The translations under genes were made by a program, and so were the position numbers. Positions 12,901-34,049 of a stretch of DNA of 64,000 nt are shown piece by piece (positions within the stretch are counted from its first letter, which is position 1; every line of letters starts with the position of its first letter). The notes below the pieces were generated by a model, which saw nothing but the letters and a program-made list of their open reading frames with translations, did not search any database and was not told the DNA's origin. Source of the DNA: Takakia lepidozioides (lineage: Eukaryota > Streptophyta > Takakiopsida > Takakiales > Takakiaceae). The stretch spans positions 61,134,001 through 61,198,000 of the forward strand of contig CM060733.1 in NCBI GenBank assembly GCA_030704615.1, read 5' to 3'.

Positions 12901-15900
12901 ATGTAGAACAGCAATCTACACACTCGTGAACCACGAGATGGATTATTAAGCACACTAACACAATTAAATAACATGCTGAAGTGCCTAACAGTAAAGAGGG
13001 ATAAGGAAAGTAAGCCGTCTTTCTGCAACACATTGTCCAACAAGGGCCTGGTACATATAAATGTCTCAATGTGAAGGAGACCAGCAAAATCCACCTTACA
13101 GAAAAGCCTATTCCTACGTCTCCAACCAACACGTGTCAAAAATTCCGTGCCATCCCTCAATGCTCGGAACACACCTTTGCTAACCTCAGACTCCACTGCT
13201 ACCCCTTCCGTCTCCTTAAAAGAGGAAGGCTCCACACTCTTAGACATCATGCCTGCCTCCCCCTCGTCAGTTATCAAAGCTGGCTTCTCATCCTCCTCTC
13301 TCCCAGATACCCCCCCCTCTTCCTTCCCAACAGCCTCTGCCACCTCACCCTTAGAGGGGGGCCCTTCAATAGCATCACCACTATCCTCCCCTGCAGTAAC
13401 CGCTGCCACAGTCACTGCATTAGCCACTGCCATTGCTGCTGAAGCTTCCCCCTCATCTGCTTCCTTCTCCTTCTCCTTCTCCTTAGCTGACTCACCCACT
13501 GAGTGAGCCGGCACCACATCCTTGCTTACTGCCTGCGGTGCTACAACAGCAGCGCTAGAAGGCTTCCGCAATTCGATTTGAAGCCGTGATGCAGCTGGGG
13601 CCAGCACCTTTCCACGTGGGGCAGACTCCACATCTGTAAGACATTATGTGACCGCTTTAGACGGGTAAGGGTACATTTGCCCCACAGACCATGAAATACA
13701 AAGTGCTGCTATATACAAAAACCTTGCACACCCTCCTGCTGGGTAAAATCAAATGATAACTAGGCATTGAAATCAACGAGGAATTGGATGACGATCAGAC
13801 GATCTGCCATCCAATACCTTAAAACTATGTACAATTTCCCAGAGAGTTCATTCATGAACAACCTTCTGGACCGTGGCCATCCATATAGGGCATAAAGCCC
13901 AACCTTCAATATTGCCCACCTTCAGACACTTGATCCCATATTATCCCATATTATCCTCACACGTGAAATGTCATCACTCTAGTGAAGACACTTGCATATG
14001 AGCTAGTTGCAGAACCAAATACTGGAACATATGGTAAGTCAACACAGGTCTACTCCTTGCCATGCTCTTCCGCTAACATGTAACTAGCAAGGAAATACCA
14101 CCGTCACAGACCCACCTCATGGGCAGTTCCAAAGCTTCAACACCCTGCAGGTACTATTTCCCCAAAAGGTATGATAGCCAGCATTTGATGTAATCGGCAG
14201 TGAGTATATGCTTTTTAGCACACTTCACCCTAAGATGGGAAATATGTTATCAGCTTACTTATCGAAGTTCACTTCTGAAACTAATAGCTTTCCATCTGTA
14301 GTCACGCAATCTTGACTCACCAGAAAACAAACAAAACTTGAGCAAGGTGATCGTTGATGAATTTCTTTTCTCCTATGTATTCGTCTCGTATATGTAAGCT
14401 GAGAAGCATCCTAACAAGATAGCAATTTAAGTTACTATACCAGGTGTTTGCTGCTGTTGTTTAAGGAAACCATCAGATGCGCTGCTGGTGGTGACTTGCG
14501 CCTCGAGGAAACGATCAATAGCCTGGCGCAGGGCAATGTTTGGTAGAAGATCGTCATTCTTGAACTTTGAAGACCCACATTGAGGGCACTTCCCCTTTGC
14601 AATCAGTTCTTGGCGTATACCTGCACTCCCAGCTCTTCTGTCAGCTGGGAGCTGAAGATAAATTTTGCTACTAGAACAAGAAGATAAATTTTCGAGTAAT
14701 AAATCCATGTGGGAGATATGAAAACATACATTTATCACAAAAGCTGTAGTGGCAACAAGGTATCATCACCGCATCTCTGAAGATGGCACTGCATAAAGGG
14801 CACCTCAGTTCCGGCGGTGGCTCAGCCATCGTAGGTCTTATAGCCAACAACGCATCTGCTTCTCTTGCAAAGACAGTCCTGCCAGTTCCGTAAGAAAAAC
14901 CTTATTCAACAGTCCCTAGTCCCAATCAGGCCACAAAAACAGGCAAAACCACCTTACAGAATGCATTCGGTGTGAAGCTATGACAACAACATTCAAGCAG
15001 ATCGCAGGGAAGAACAGTCCTGCCAGTTCCATTAAAAACACACCTTATTAAAAGGTCCCTAATCCCAATCAGGCCACAAAAACAAGCAAAACCACCTTAC
15101 AGAATACATTCACTCTGAAGTTGACAAGAATGTTCAAGCAGATTGTAGGGAGGATATACTCATAGGTTACAGGGCCACAACACGACTGAGAGAGGCTAGG
15201 GAACATACTCATCTGGCTGCATGACAGCAACGGAGCCGTCTGGCAAAATGTAAGAACCTTCTTGATCAGCCTTCAACCGTGTCTTTGGGATCCCAACTGG
15301 CAGCTTCACTCTCCTCATATCATATGTGGGGTCACCATTGGTTGGACAATGCTGAATAAAATGACCTTCAGCACCAAACAGAATAAGATGAATAAGATGC
15401 CATGGCCCACAATGAAAGAACACATGCACAATAAATAAGCAGGATGGATGTGTGTGCCTACCTGGCTGGCCACACCGATGACAGACATAGCCTTGTGGTG
15501 GTGTTGCTCTTCCAAATCCACGGCCTGTCACATAGAAGTACACAGACATTTAATCACCAGGAAAACCAATCGCCTGCTGAGTGTTCAGCAGCACACAACA
15601 AGAATGAACAAACAAAGGGTGGCCACAAACCTGTCCCTCTGGCTGCACCTCTGCCATAGCCTCCACGCCCATAGCCTCCTCGCCCACCTGCAAATGCCTC
15701 CTGCGTTTGCCTGCCCCAGTGACATCCATGGCCACTCAATACCAGAAACCCTAATCCAAATTACAAGAAGCAATGGAAAAGGAGGGCATGCAAACCTCTG
15801 CCAATCAGATGCTGTCTTGTTGACCATCGCAGCAATACGGCTGTTCTCATCTGAGTCAATTCTGCTAGAGGGCATTGGCTCAGGAACTGCATACAGATCC

Positions 15901-16845
15901 ACCCCAAAATCATCCATACTGTCTGCACCTGGATTCTGCACCCAATAACAAATAATATCAATCCCGTGCCACAGACACCCTCGCACAGGCACATATACAA
16001 CCAGGTACAGAAATGCCACAAGAATGGCCATTAGGTGGAGGTAGGAAAGTAACAGTCAACTCACAGAAAATGCAGGAGGCTGTGCCGAGATATCTGAGCC
16101 CCTGCTCTGATCTGCGGATGCCAGGTCTGGCGCTTGAGCTTTGGGCCTGCGTACATGCAAGAAAGGAATTACAACGGTCACCACCGTCCTATTGCTATTC
16201 ATAGAACCTGATGCGACCCCCTATTTTCAGCGCCACAATGAGCATGAAGACGCCTGCTTTCAAAAGAACCACCTGAAGCTTCCCTGTGGTGGAATCATAA
16301 AACTAACCGAAAGAACAAATTGCACTAGAGCACCTGAAATTGCTAAAAACAAAACAGACATAATCTGCACAAGAGTCTGAGATCTTACTCGTCGTCAACA
16401 CGAAGGATCGGCTTTGGCCGCGATGCAGGAACTCGCTTGATGATGAGACTCGTATTCTTAGGCACAAGAAACGAATCATCCGAGTATTCTACATAAGATC
16501 CACGCCCCCATCACAATCCATATAAAAAACTCGTACTTTGTGCGCCAGTTCACAGAACGGCATGGCAACGACAAAACATCTCTAGCGACACGTGATGAAC
16601 AAAACAAATTTCTTCAGTTTAACAATGAAACCCTCGACTGGGTCAAAGAATCCTAGTACAAAGGGAGTAAGAAGCTAACCATCTCCAGTTTGCGCGTTGG
16701 TGATAAGAAGATCAAAATCTGTGGCTCGGCCCAAATTCTTATGCTCAACAATTTTATCCTTAAGAGACGCAATTGAGATGAAGTGGCCCTCAATGTTGAT
16801 AGAGTCATATTCTACAGCACTTCTGAACTTGAAGTGAACGGCCAT
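9969..16845 (-). CDS. PQT3/RBBP6-like E3 ubiquitin ligase (DWNN, CCHC, RING, CCHC), 15 exons
   Basis: Predicted nuclear E3 ubiquitin ligase of the RBBP6/PQT3 family. Exons: 16,845-16,680; 16,488-16,389; 16,146-16,065; 15,935-15,796; 15,710-15,631; 15,524-15,462; 15,365-15,209; 14,863-14,730; 14,620-14,441; 13,633-13,175; 12,616-12,578; 11,959-11,834; 11,641-11,413; 11,282-11,157; 11,016-9,969. All have GT-AG junctions and compatible phases, total 1,042 residues. Residues 1-75 are a ubiquitin-like DWNN domain (MAVHFKFRSAVEYDSI start). A Gly/Arg-rich stretch leads to a zinc knuckle CHRCGQPGHFIQHC at about 204-217. A RING-type domain (CPLC...CCHYSFCDKC...CPQCG) lies at about 285-325, then a low-complexity Ala/Glu region, and a second knuckle CFICGSPDHLVRDC at about 543. 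A Pro/Gly/Met-rich stretch and the conserved SREEF motif follow, then a 340-residue charged, RS-like tail. The weakest junction is the acceptor of exon 12. Confidence 0.9.
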
Positions 16846-18530
16846 GATCCCACACAGACGCAGCAAGTAGCAGAGATGGAGAGGCCACGGTATGCGGCCT
16901 TGTGTTCTCTGCCGCGGGCCTAGCAAGCACGCATGGGGCAGAGAGGCAGCCCTAGCGAGGGATGCTAGGCACGCACCGTCGCCCTGTCCCTCCCCGGAAG
17001 CAACGCTGCGCTCCCCTTTTCCGTCGTCATCCCTAACGCCCTAGCATCCTCCATCACACCTCCCGTTCATCCCTTAATCCTGACCAATCAAAGTGTGATG
17101 AATGCTTACCATCCATCGTCCCTCTTTTCATTCAAGCTCTGCCCACCTGCTCTTTGTTTAGATTGCACTAGTGTGGCCTGAGCATGCCCAGCAGCGGCTC
17201 ACTAAACTGCCGCGCCATCACTATGTTCGCGAGGCGTATGGTGAGGCAGACAAGCTAGATAGTGCGTGGCTGGGAAGAGCCCCAGCAGCAACCCACCATA
17301 ACCAGAGGGGAGTAATGGCGCCAGGCTGAGGTGACCATGGGCCCGCCACCAGCCCGCCACTCGTCATGACATTTGAGGCTAAGTGGCAATAGCGTGGGGG
17401 AGAATGCCACACGCCAAACACGCTGTACATAGCAGGGGAGTGGGACGAAACCAGTGTGGCCGGGTATGGCATCTGGACATGCATATCCGGCGGTTATTTG
17501 CCGGTTATGCATATATGCACAACCGGAAAGTGTAGCCCCTGCAGGAACCGGCTATGGAAGGAACCGGCAAAAGCCATGGAGCTTCCTAACCGGCTAGAGA
17601 GCCGGCATCGTGATTGTAAGGATGTCATAGAGGCGGTTCTAGATAATACAAGTCATGTTTACAGAGATGGACAGATCAGGGGAATGTTATGTCTTACTAG
17701 TTACAATACATTTACAATGGTTAGGGAGAATGTCCAAGTGGATAGGAAATTAATTAGTTGGGCATTTGGCTAAAATAATAGTTGTAGGCTGTAAGCTTAG
17801 GGTATTACAAGGGTAGAGCCCCCAAAGATAGATGACAGGAGTTGAACATTTAAAAAACAGATCCACGGGCCAACATACGATTGGCTTACCACCAGGGCAG
17901 AGCCCTCATGTGTAGTTTTACACACATACACAAAAGAGTCTAGAAAAAATAAAAAAATAATAGTGGATGAATCCCATAACCAGTACCATGGAACCGGCAT
18001 TTTTTAAGATGACATAACCAGTAGACTGAGAACAGGACAACAAAAAAAATTCATGTGTTTAATGAGAACCTGTAACCGAGATGTTTTTTAAACCTACTGG
18101 TATACCCTGCCCCGACCATCCATTTTTTTCAAAGAGTAGGCTATAACCGGGATTGGAAGAGGGCTCAAAACATCGTACCCGGCCAACACTGGACGAAACT
18201 TGGTGAGGCTCACCATTTTGAAGCCTGAGAGTGTGTGGCTGGGGACACGCGATCCCTTCCCACATTGGCAGCGGCACTACTTTGAAGATAGAGCGCCAAT
18301 TAGAGCGCCTGCTAGGCATGCTCATAACCGAGGTTTGGAGGCATTTTGCCTATGTGGCAGCGTTTAATTTGTCCTGGACAGGCCTGTCACCCGCCGTATT
18401 CCACCACCACCTTGGTTATGGGGAGGCTTGACCGGCTACCGGGTGTAGTGGGACACCAGGGAATCCCTGGACGCTTTCGCGCGTCTCGGCAGTGCTGGTG
18501 TCCGGCTACACTCCGTAGCCGGTCTCGCCT
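16846..18530. other. 5' flank of the PQT3-like gene and non-coding DNA
   Basis: No gene recognised. The first few hundred bases should hold the promoter of the minus-strand ligase gene, but I cannot mark a TATA box with confidence. From about 17,460 to 18,540 the motif TAACCGG/CCGGTTA and near variants (AACCGGC, TAACCAG) recur on both strands. Confidence 0.4.
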
Positions 18531-18539
18531 CCACGGCTA

Positions 18540-18830
18540 CCTAGTCCTCAACTTCCGATGTGGGTCAATCCACCTATTGGTATCGCAAAGGTGTACCTGC
18601 TTACTGGAATGCAATAGCCGACACCATAATTTACGCTTTCTTGGGGGGGGGGGGTCAATTGACTATGTTTTAGGAATTTCCAAATACTTAAAATTCAATA
18701 TCTCCCACACTGCAGGTCCAAAAATTATGAAACCGCCTATATGCAACCCGAACTCATCAAGGGCTTTCCAGCGGTATCAAGACCCCAGTCGGAAGCCTTG
18801 CAGTTTGGGAGATCTCCACAATGCTACCAA
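18540..18830 (+). repeat. tRNA-like SINE family, copy 1 (partial)
   Basis: Begins with GTGGGTCAATCCACCTATTGGT, which resembles a pol III B box region. It shares a body (AAAATTCAATATCTCCCACAC, then a segment ending near TTTGGGAGATCT) with the copy at 20,885-21,275. An A-rich tract follows at 18,828-18,880. Confidence 0.5.
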
Positions 18831-20285
18831 AAAAAAAACAAAAAAAAAACAAAAACAAAAAAAACAAATCAAATCAAATTAGCAAACATCAAAGATTTTG
18901 CCTGCCCAGTCTGGCAATTCGGAGGAGGATTAAAAAGCAGAAATCTAGGCCTAGTGCCACTGGCACATTATGCCATTTGCACACTAGCACATTACCATAC
19001 ATAATATGTTTGATTACTATGACCCAATCATACTAGCCCTTCGTCAACACGGTTGGAAGTGTTCCAGCCCCTCTCAAGGTTATTACCGCAGGGTCGGGGG
19101 AGATGGACATAGTCATAATATCCATGACTTGAAAGAGAGCCTTAGCTTGCTACCCAAATACACTACACCTCTTCTGTGAGCCTTGCACTTCACATCAATC
19201 ACATCGCTCACATGAGGCTCACATCTATAATTCTCAATAAGCAAAAGATTGAAAATGGCCAGCTAGCCACTAGAATTATCCATTAAATCGAGGGGATGGA
19301 GGGTGAGTTAGGTCAGTTTGGCGAAAAGACATGTTGAAGTGCAAAAAATGTCAAAAGAGCAAGCAATCAAAATCGAAGGAAAAAGCAAGAGGACTGAATT
19401 CAAAATAGCACAAAAATGAGTGTACAACGAGTTTCATCCTGTATTTGCTTTTTGGCATTCCTCTCCGAGTATGTGGCGTAGTGTGGAATGAAGTCGGTAG
19501 GGAGGCCGGTCGGCCCACGCTCACATAAGGGAAACACGTGCGCACAATGCGTGGGCCCTGCTGTCGTCCCTAGTTCTATCAGGTCGACTTAATGGATATG
19601 CACAAAATGCCCACGAGAAGCATTGTCCTGGGGATGTATCGGGGGGAGGGGATGGTGACTTAACGGATAACTTTACTTTATGACAGGTTCGGATAGAGCT
19701 CACCCCTAAAAAGGAGCATTAGCTCTTATTTACGCTAGCCTCGATTGGCGTCATATATATATATGTATTTGATTAGGACTTACAGGCCAATGACATGTGG
19801 TAGAGACAATCGTGGTAGAGACAATCGCAAAGAACTGGGGATGATTTCTCTTTGTCAATATTTGTTCGTTATACAGCATAATAGCCAGCCACGAGTAGTA
19901 AGGCATTATAAAAAAGTATAATGCATAGTGCATTACACGCCCGACATTTTTTTATCTTTACCTCCAAGATCTTTTCATTCACTAGTCCCATCTCTTTTGA
20001 TCATCTTTCCATTGCATTCAAACTCAAAAGAATCATCCCATTCCTTTATGTAGGGGAAGGCCCCTCGTGTTGGGCATTCTTGGATTTTTAGGCATGCGCT
20101 TCGGGCTGCCGCCATGGGCTTGAGGCCCTTTAATCCAGGAAAGCCCTCCACTCATGGCTTCCCCTTATACTTTAAGGTTATGGAATGGGCCCACCAAATG
20201 CCATTATGGAGGTTTCGGCGACAGCTAACAACCACCTTACCCACCACAATGGAATCTAGGGCCAATCCATGGTACTTAATATATT

Positions 20286-20460
20286 CAATAGTGGACAGCC
20301 AAGTTGTAACCCTTTGGTAATGGGTGCATACCACCTCAGAAGTGGTTGTGGGTTCAATCCACCAATTGGTGCCCCACAAAAGCATCCACCTTCCTGTGGG
20401 AAGCCAGTAGCCCTTGGGTGTCGAGAGACACCATATATTAAACATTCTAGTGACGACTCA
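20286..20460 (+). repeat. tRNA-like SINE family, copy 2
   Basis: Head region with GGTAATGGGTGCATACC (A-box-like) and, about 40 bp on, GTGGGTTCAATCCACC (B-box-like, compare GGTTCRANTCC). It then has CTTCCTGTGGGAAGCCAGTA. Closely parallels the copy at 20,885. The spacing fits an internal pol III promoter. Confidence 0.55.
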
Positions 20461-20790
20461 AGGTCGAAGACTAGTTTTAGTGTGGAGCAAGAATAGGGTG
20501 CCATAGTTTCACGTCATCGTCATTGCCATCATTGGTTTAAAGCTGCATGGATTGCCCAAAAAATTAAAAAATTAAAAAATTAAAATCGTTCTTTCTGCCG
20601 GTCATCGTCGCCACGTTGCAGAGGTCATATCACCAATCAACGTAAATTCTTGAAGCTGCCCGAAATGACCCAAAAGAATAGAATTATTAAAAATCATTTT
20701 TGTCAAATCCTTGTTCTAATATTTCTTTCTTTCTTTCTTTCTTTCTTTTCTTCACATATTCAGTAAATGGTATTGCACTTCCAATTATCA
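20447..20790 (+). repeat. Direct repeat, copy A (partner at 22,320-22,645)
   Basis: Shares ordered blocks with 22,320-22,645: TCTAGTGACGACT, AGACTAGTT, AATAGGGTGCCATA, a TTTCTTCCTTTC-type pyrimidine run and TTCAGTAA...CACTTCC. It includes AATTAAAA repeats and a (TTTC)n microsatellite at about 20,726-20,750. Confidence 0.6.
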
Positions 20791-20884
20791 CTTTGATTTG
20801 GTGGCATAGTAGCACGCAGCCCTAGTTAGTATATTGACTGGTGTGGCCTATGTCGTGAAGCACATATTGTACCGTTGTTTTGAC

Positions 20885-21275
20885 AACCAAATTGTCGCCT
20901 AATGATAATGGGCACATACCACCTCAGAAGTTGTTGTGGGTTCGATCCACCGATTGGTGTCACAACGATGTCCCCCTTCCTATCGGAAGACAATAACCCT
21001 TTGCCGGGATCTAGACACACTGAAATTTACAGTTCCTTCCGGAGGCGTCATATATTATTGTTATTATTATTACCATAGTTTCATATTCCAAAAATCCCAA
21101 TTTACGATTTTACATGAATTTCCGGCAACAAACATAAAATTCAATATCTCCCACACCGCGATCCAAAAAGTATGAAGATGCACCCGTACTCAATGAGGGT
21201 TTTCCATTAGGATCAAGACCATTGGCAAGAGGCCTTGCGGTTTGGAGATCTGAACGGCGCTACAAACAAAACAAA
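20885..21275 (+). repeat. tRNA-like SINE family, copy 3
   Basis: A-box-like GATAATGGGCACATACC and B-box-like GTGGGTTCGATCCACC, followed by CTTCCTATCGGAAGACAATA. Then a body segment (ATTCAATATCTCCCACACCG ... GCGGTTTGGAGATCT) is shared with copy 1. It has the longest match and the best B box of the three. Confidence 0.6.
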
Positions 21276-22319
21276 CTACCAACACTTAATGGATTGAAGA
21301 TTACATAATAGTGACAACCCCGTAAAGGAAGCAGTGTTACAACTTCTTTTTACGCTAACTTCGTTTGGCATCATATATACACATACATTCTACGTAAAAA
21401 AACTGATAATTTGTATAATTAGAGTTAGTTGTATGAATCTGACCCTCATTCAGATAACCAACCTTGAGAGGGATACAATGTCCAAAAAAGTTTTGAAGAC
21501 TAATAAGCAAAACAACGTGAAGCACAAGCATTTTGGGTCGGAAATGACTGGAACATGGAGGTTTGCAATCAATTGTTGACCGTGAGTAGACAGTCTTGTA
21601 GTATCATGACTTGTGACTCAAAAGACTTCGTGTTTTGCGGAGTATTTTCAAGCCCTGCCACACGTCAACAAATAAATTGTGCACATTTTTAAACATGGGA
21701 AGGGATAAGATATAAGCAAATATTGGGCATATCGTCATAATCACGGGCAATGGGTGAGCATGTAAAATGGTTCTTAGCCCCCCAGAGAGGAAGAAGGCCC
21801 TCAAGCCCAACCATGAATTCTTAGTTAGAGAGGATGGCACCTTATGGGCACGATTTTTCCGCCTGTTGAGGACGGCCCTGTATGTTGCGTAAGGTTCCAG
21901 CTTGTGTGAGCCGCCCGATCAAGGAAATCCCAGCCATCAAAATCCAAAACCTTACGTAGGGTGAAGCCAACGGATGGGGCCTTCCTGCAACTGGCATACG
22001 CAGGGTGTAAGGTACTTGGCTTCTAAACTATTACATGTGGCAGCATGTGCTTACACTGGGGAAGGTCCCCAGTAGAGGGTGTTCCTGATTTGAGGGCACC
22101 AAGCCAAGGGCCGTCAAAATTTATCATACTTTCAGGAATCTTTGCATTCAACTGGAAAAACCTCTACATGGTAGGAAAGACAATACGAATAATGTTAGAA
22201 CTTAATGGACCCCTGCGATCTGACGATACTTTTGTCTTACTCCGGCAACGTGGCCTCCTCCGGCGGGCCTTTGTCAAATCCTCCTCAACCCCTCTTACCT
22301 CAAATTCACTATTAAATTC

Positions 22320-22645
22320 TAGTGACGACTAAAGGTCGGAGACTAGTTCTAGTGTAGAGCATGAATAGGGTGCCATAAAGCGACATCATCATCATGCCAT
22401 GTCATCATCAGCGACATAAGTTTAAAGATGCCCAAACTGTCCCAAATATTTTGAAAATAAAAAAGACGTCATTTCTGCCATTTCCTTGTCGCCTTGTTTT
22501 GGAGGCCACGTCATCAATGTACATTCTTGATTGCCCGGAACTATAAAAAAGTGAAATATGAAAATCATGTTTTCCAAATCTGCTCTGATATTTCTTCCTT
22601 CCTTTCTTTCTTTTCATCACTTATTCAGTAATTGTTATAGCACTT
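22320..22645 (+). repeat. Direct repeat, copy B (partner at 20,447-20,790)
   Basis: Same block order as copy A with substitutions and small indels. The left edge (TTCTAGTGACGACT) and right edge (TTCAGTAATTG) are sharp in both, which suggests a short interspersed element rather than a segmental duplication. A palindromic A/T patch with CCACATAATGTGG follows at about 22,645-22,715. Confidence 0.6.
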
Positions 22646-23051
22646 CCACATAATGTGGTAATGCCACATTAGCACTTCACATTACACCACATAATGTGCT
22701 ATAACACCACATTCAAATTTACTAATATTTGACGATAATACTTGAGGCCTGAAAATATCTGGAGAGAACCCTGGGTTTATCGGATTGATTTTGCAAAAAG
22801 GCCAGATAAACGCCCATGTCGGCGCTCCATCACCACCCCCACCCTGGATTAAACCCCTTAATAAACATGATAATGGTAATAGCTACTGAAATGTGAAGAC
22901 TAGCTACTGAATTTTTATCTCTTGTCTATATTTTGAATAGGTAGAAATGTAGATATATTAATATATTATAATTACACATCATTGAAATCAAACAAATTCA
23001 TATTGAAAATGAACTCTAACAAGATGATAGGCTTGGTTCGGACCTATTGAA

Positions 23052-23568
23052 TCTTTTCCACCCTCCCTTGAGAATGACATGGAACTCAAGGGAGTCAGTT
23101 GGGTTACAATGGGTTACAAAGAGGGAGTGTGGACTCCAATCGGGGTTACACGGTGGGGAGTGTAACCCCACTTGGGGTTACATGGCAAGAAGTGTAATTT
23201 CACTCAATAGAACTCACACTTGGTCTCAAAATTTGACTAAATTTAAAATGGAGACATATGAGGTACACAATACGGAAGGGGTGACATTACCACCCATCAA
23301 AACCCAAACCGTCCACCTCATCGCCTCCACTACCATCACCTTATCTTACCAGAGTAATGCCATGTGTCTTGTGTGTAACTCTTCTTAGTCCATTTTATAC
23401 TTAGCCAAATTTGAACTTAATCAAATTTCGAGACATGTGTGAGTTACAGTGGAGTTACACTCCAATATGGGTGACCCAATGTAACCCCAACCCCAAGTGG
23501 AGTTACACTCCCCACTGGGTAACCCGGGTGCGAGTTTACACTCCACTCTCAAGAGAAGGTGGAACCGG
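23052..23568. mobile_element. Foldback/MITE-like element with long inverted repeats
   Basis: The left arm (about 23,052-23,255) and right arm (about 23,385-23,568) are inverted copies. TTCCACC-x-TC-x-CTTGAGA at the outer left matches the reverse complement of the outer right. Inner blocks such as ACTCACAC, GTCTCAAAATTTGA and AAAATGGA at the left match the right arm in reverse. The arms are full of GGGGTTACA / GGAGTGTAA motifs. The short centre (about 130 bp) has no ORF with homology. The structure fits a non-autonomous DNA element. Confidence 0.6.
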
Positions 23569-23569
23569 C

Positions 23570-25020
23570 GTACCGTCCTGTCAGAGTTTGCACGTGTGCA
23601 TTAAGTTCATACGTCATTTCTAGTGTACTCCACAGGGTAGGTGCTTTAGCCACATCTTGGATACTTGGGCACTCAAAATTGGCTCCTGCTTGCGATCTGA
23701 CATTTGGGTAGAACGCGAGTGTCTTCCCACGCATCAGCCCTTGAACTTTTTAAGAACATTAAATAATTTAAGAGAGAAATCTGTAACTCATTAAGCAAAA
23801 AATAAACCTTGAGGAGAGCCATAAGACACACAAAGAAGGTATCATACTCGGGTTCCCACATTGAGGAGGCTAAACTAATAGACCAAAAGTTCCCTAATAG
23901 AGCCTATGAATTTGTCTGAAAGATACTGAAAAGAGGGGGGGCTCAGAACAAGGTCACAGGAAGCTCCAGATGCTACAAAAATCTTCCAAGGGACACAAAC
24001 CGTTAGTAGAGAATTTGTAACATCAACAAGACGATCCCTATAGCTATCCATGCACCGAAACCACAAGACACCTCATGCCACCTTCTGAAATCATGCCATA
24101 ACAACAAAGGTAAGACAGAGCACAAGAAGTGGCAACCATAACCCTAGTTGCTTGTGATGGGTTCGAAGTTCAAATGCCTTGGGCAACTAGAATTGAGAGT
24201 GGGGTGAGTGGCGTGTGTGAGCTGAGAGTCTTGTGCTCCTGTGAGTGGTTCGGGAAAGAGCAATTTTGCTGGTTGTCCCAGACTCACTGCTCACTGTAAA
24301 GCAATTTGGGAATAGCTTTGGGGATGCTTCTACATCTCTTGCAAATGTCAGTGGAAAAAAAGTCATGCCACAGGCTTCATTCCCATTATTTCTCACCATG
24401 ATTGTGGAGAAAGCACCACCACAACTCTGCCCCACAGTTTCTCTGATTTTGTGAGCTGTGTCACAGTGGCTATGGACATGGGATTCTCCACTATCAACAG
24501 TGCTTATGCATTTGCAAATGGGGACAGGATAATCCAAGAGTTGCACCCGGTAGGTGGGGCATAAACTCTTACAGGAGAGAGAAACATATTCATAAGGTTG
24601 CATGTCGTAGTATGATGGCCATAATCCTTGTACCCCACTTGGATAAGCGCAAGTATTAAAAGGTAGAACAATAAATGAACATCCACAGGAGGCCCGAGGG
24701 GGCCCATGGGACACTCTAGAATTTCTAGGAAAAACTAAGAGAAAGAAAGAGAAGTACTAAGTAAGAATGAAATACTGCTCCAGCCGTGGGAGAATGGGGA
24801 GGGAGAAAACATGAGCTCTCAAGGAAAGGTTTTCTAATAAAATTTGAGCCCTCTTAAGATGAAAATGTAGGTAAAGGGGTACTTGCCGGTGCCTTCAAGT
24901 GGTGCAAACTGGAGAAGTGAACTTTGCGAACACAACAGATCGGCCCTTCTTTCTCAAATTCCTAGAACTTGGAATCGTTATAGGAATGACTTGTACGAAG
25001 AGTTTTTTCTTGTATCCAAT
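23570..25020. other. Intergenic DNA downstream of the CDC48C-like gene
   Basis: No gene recognised on either strand. Short open frames lack splice context or family motifs. The part next to 25,020 should contain the 3' UTR of the minus-strand AAA ATPase gene. Confidence 0.4.
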
Positions 25021-25021
25021 T

Positions 25022-34049
<9,028 letters not shown>

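Noticed and set aside
13071-13506. Plus-strand Ser/Pro-rich frames
   Set aside because: Antisense of the Ala/Glu-rich exon 10 of the ligase gene.
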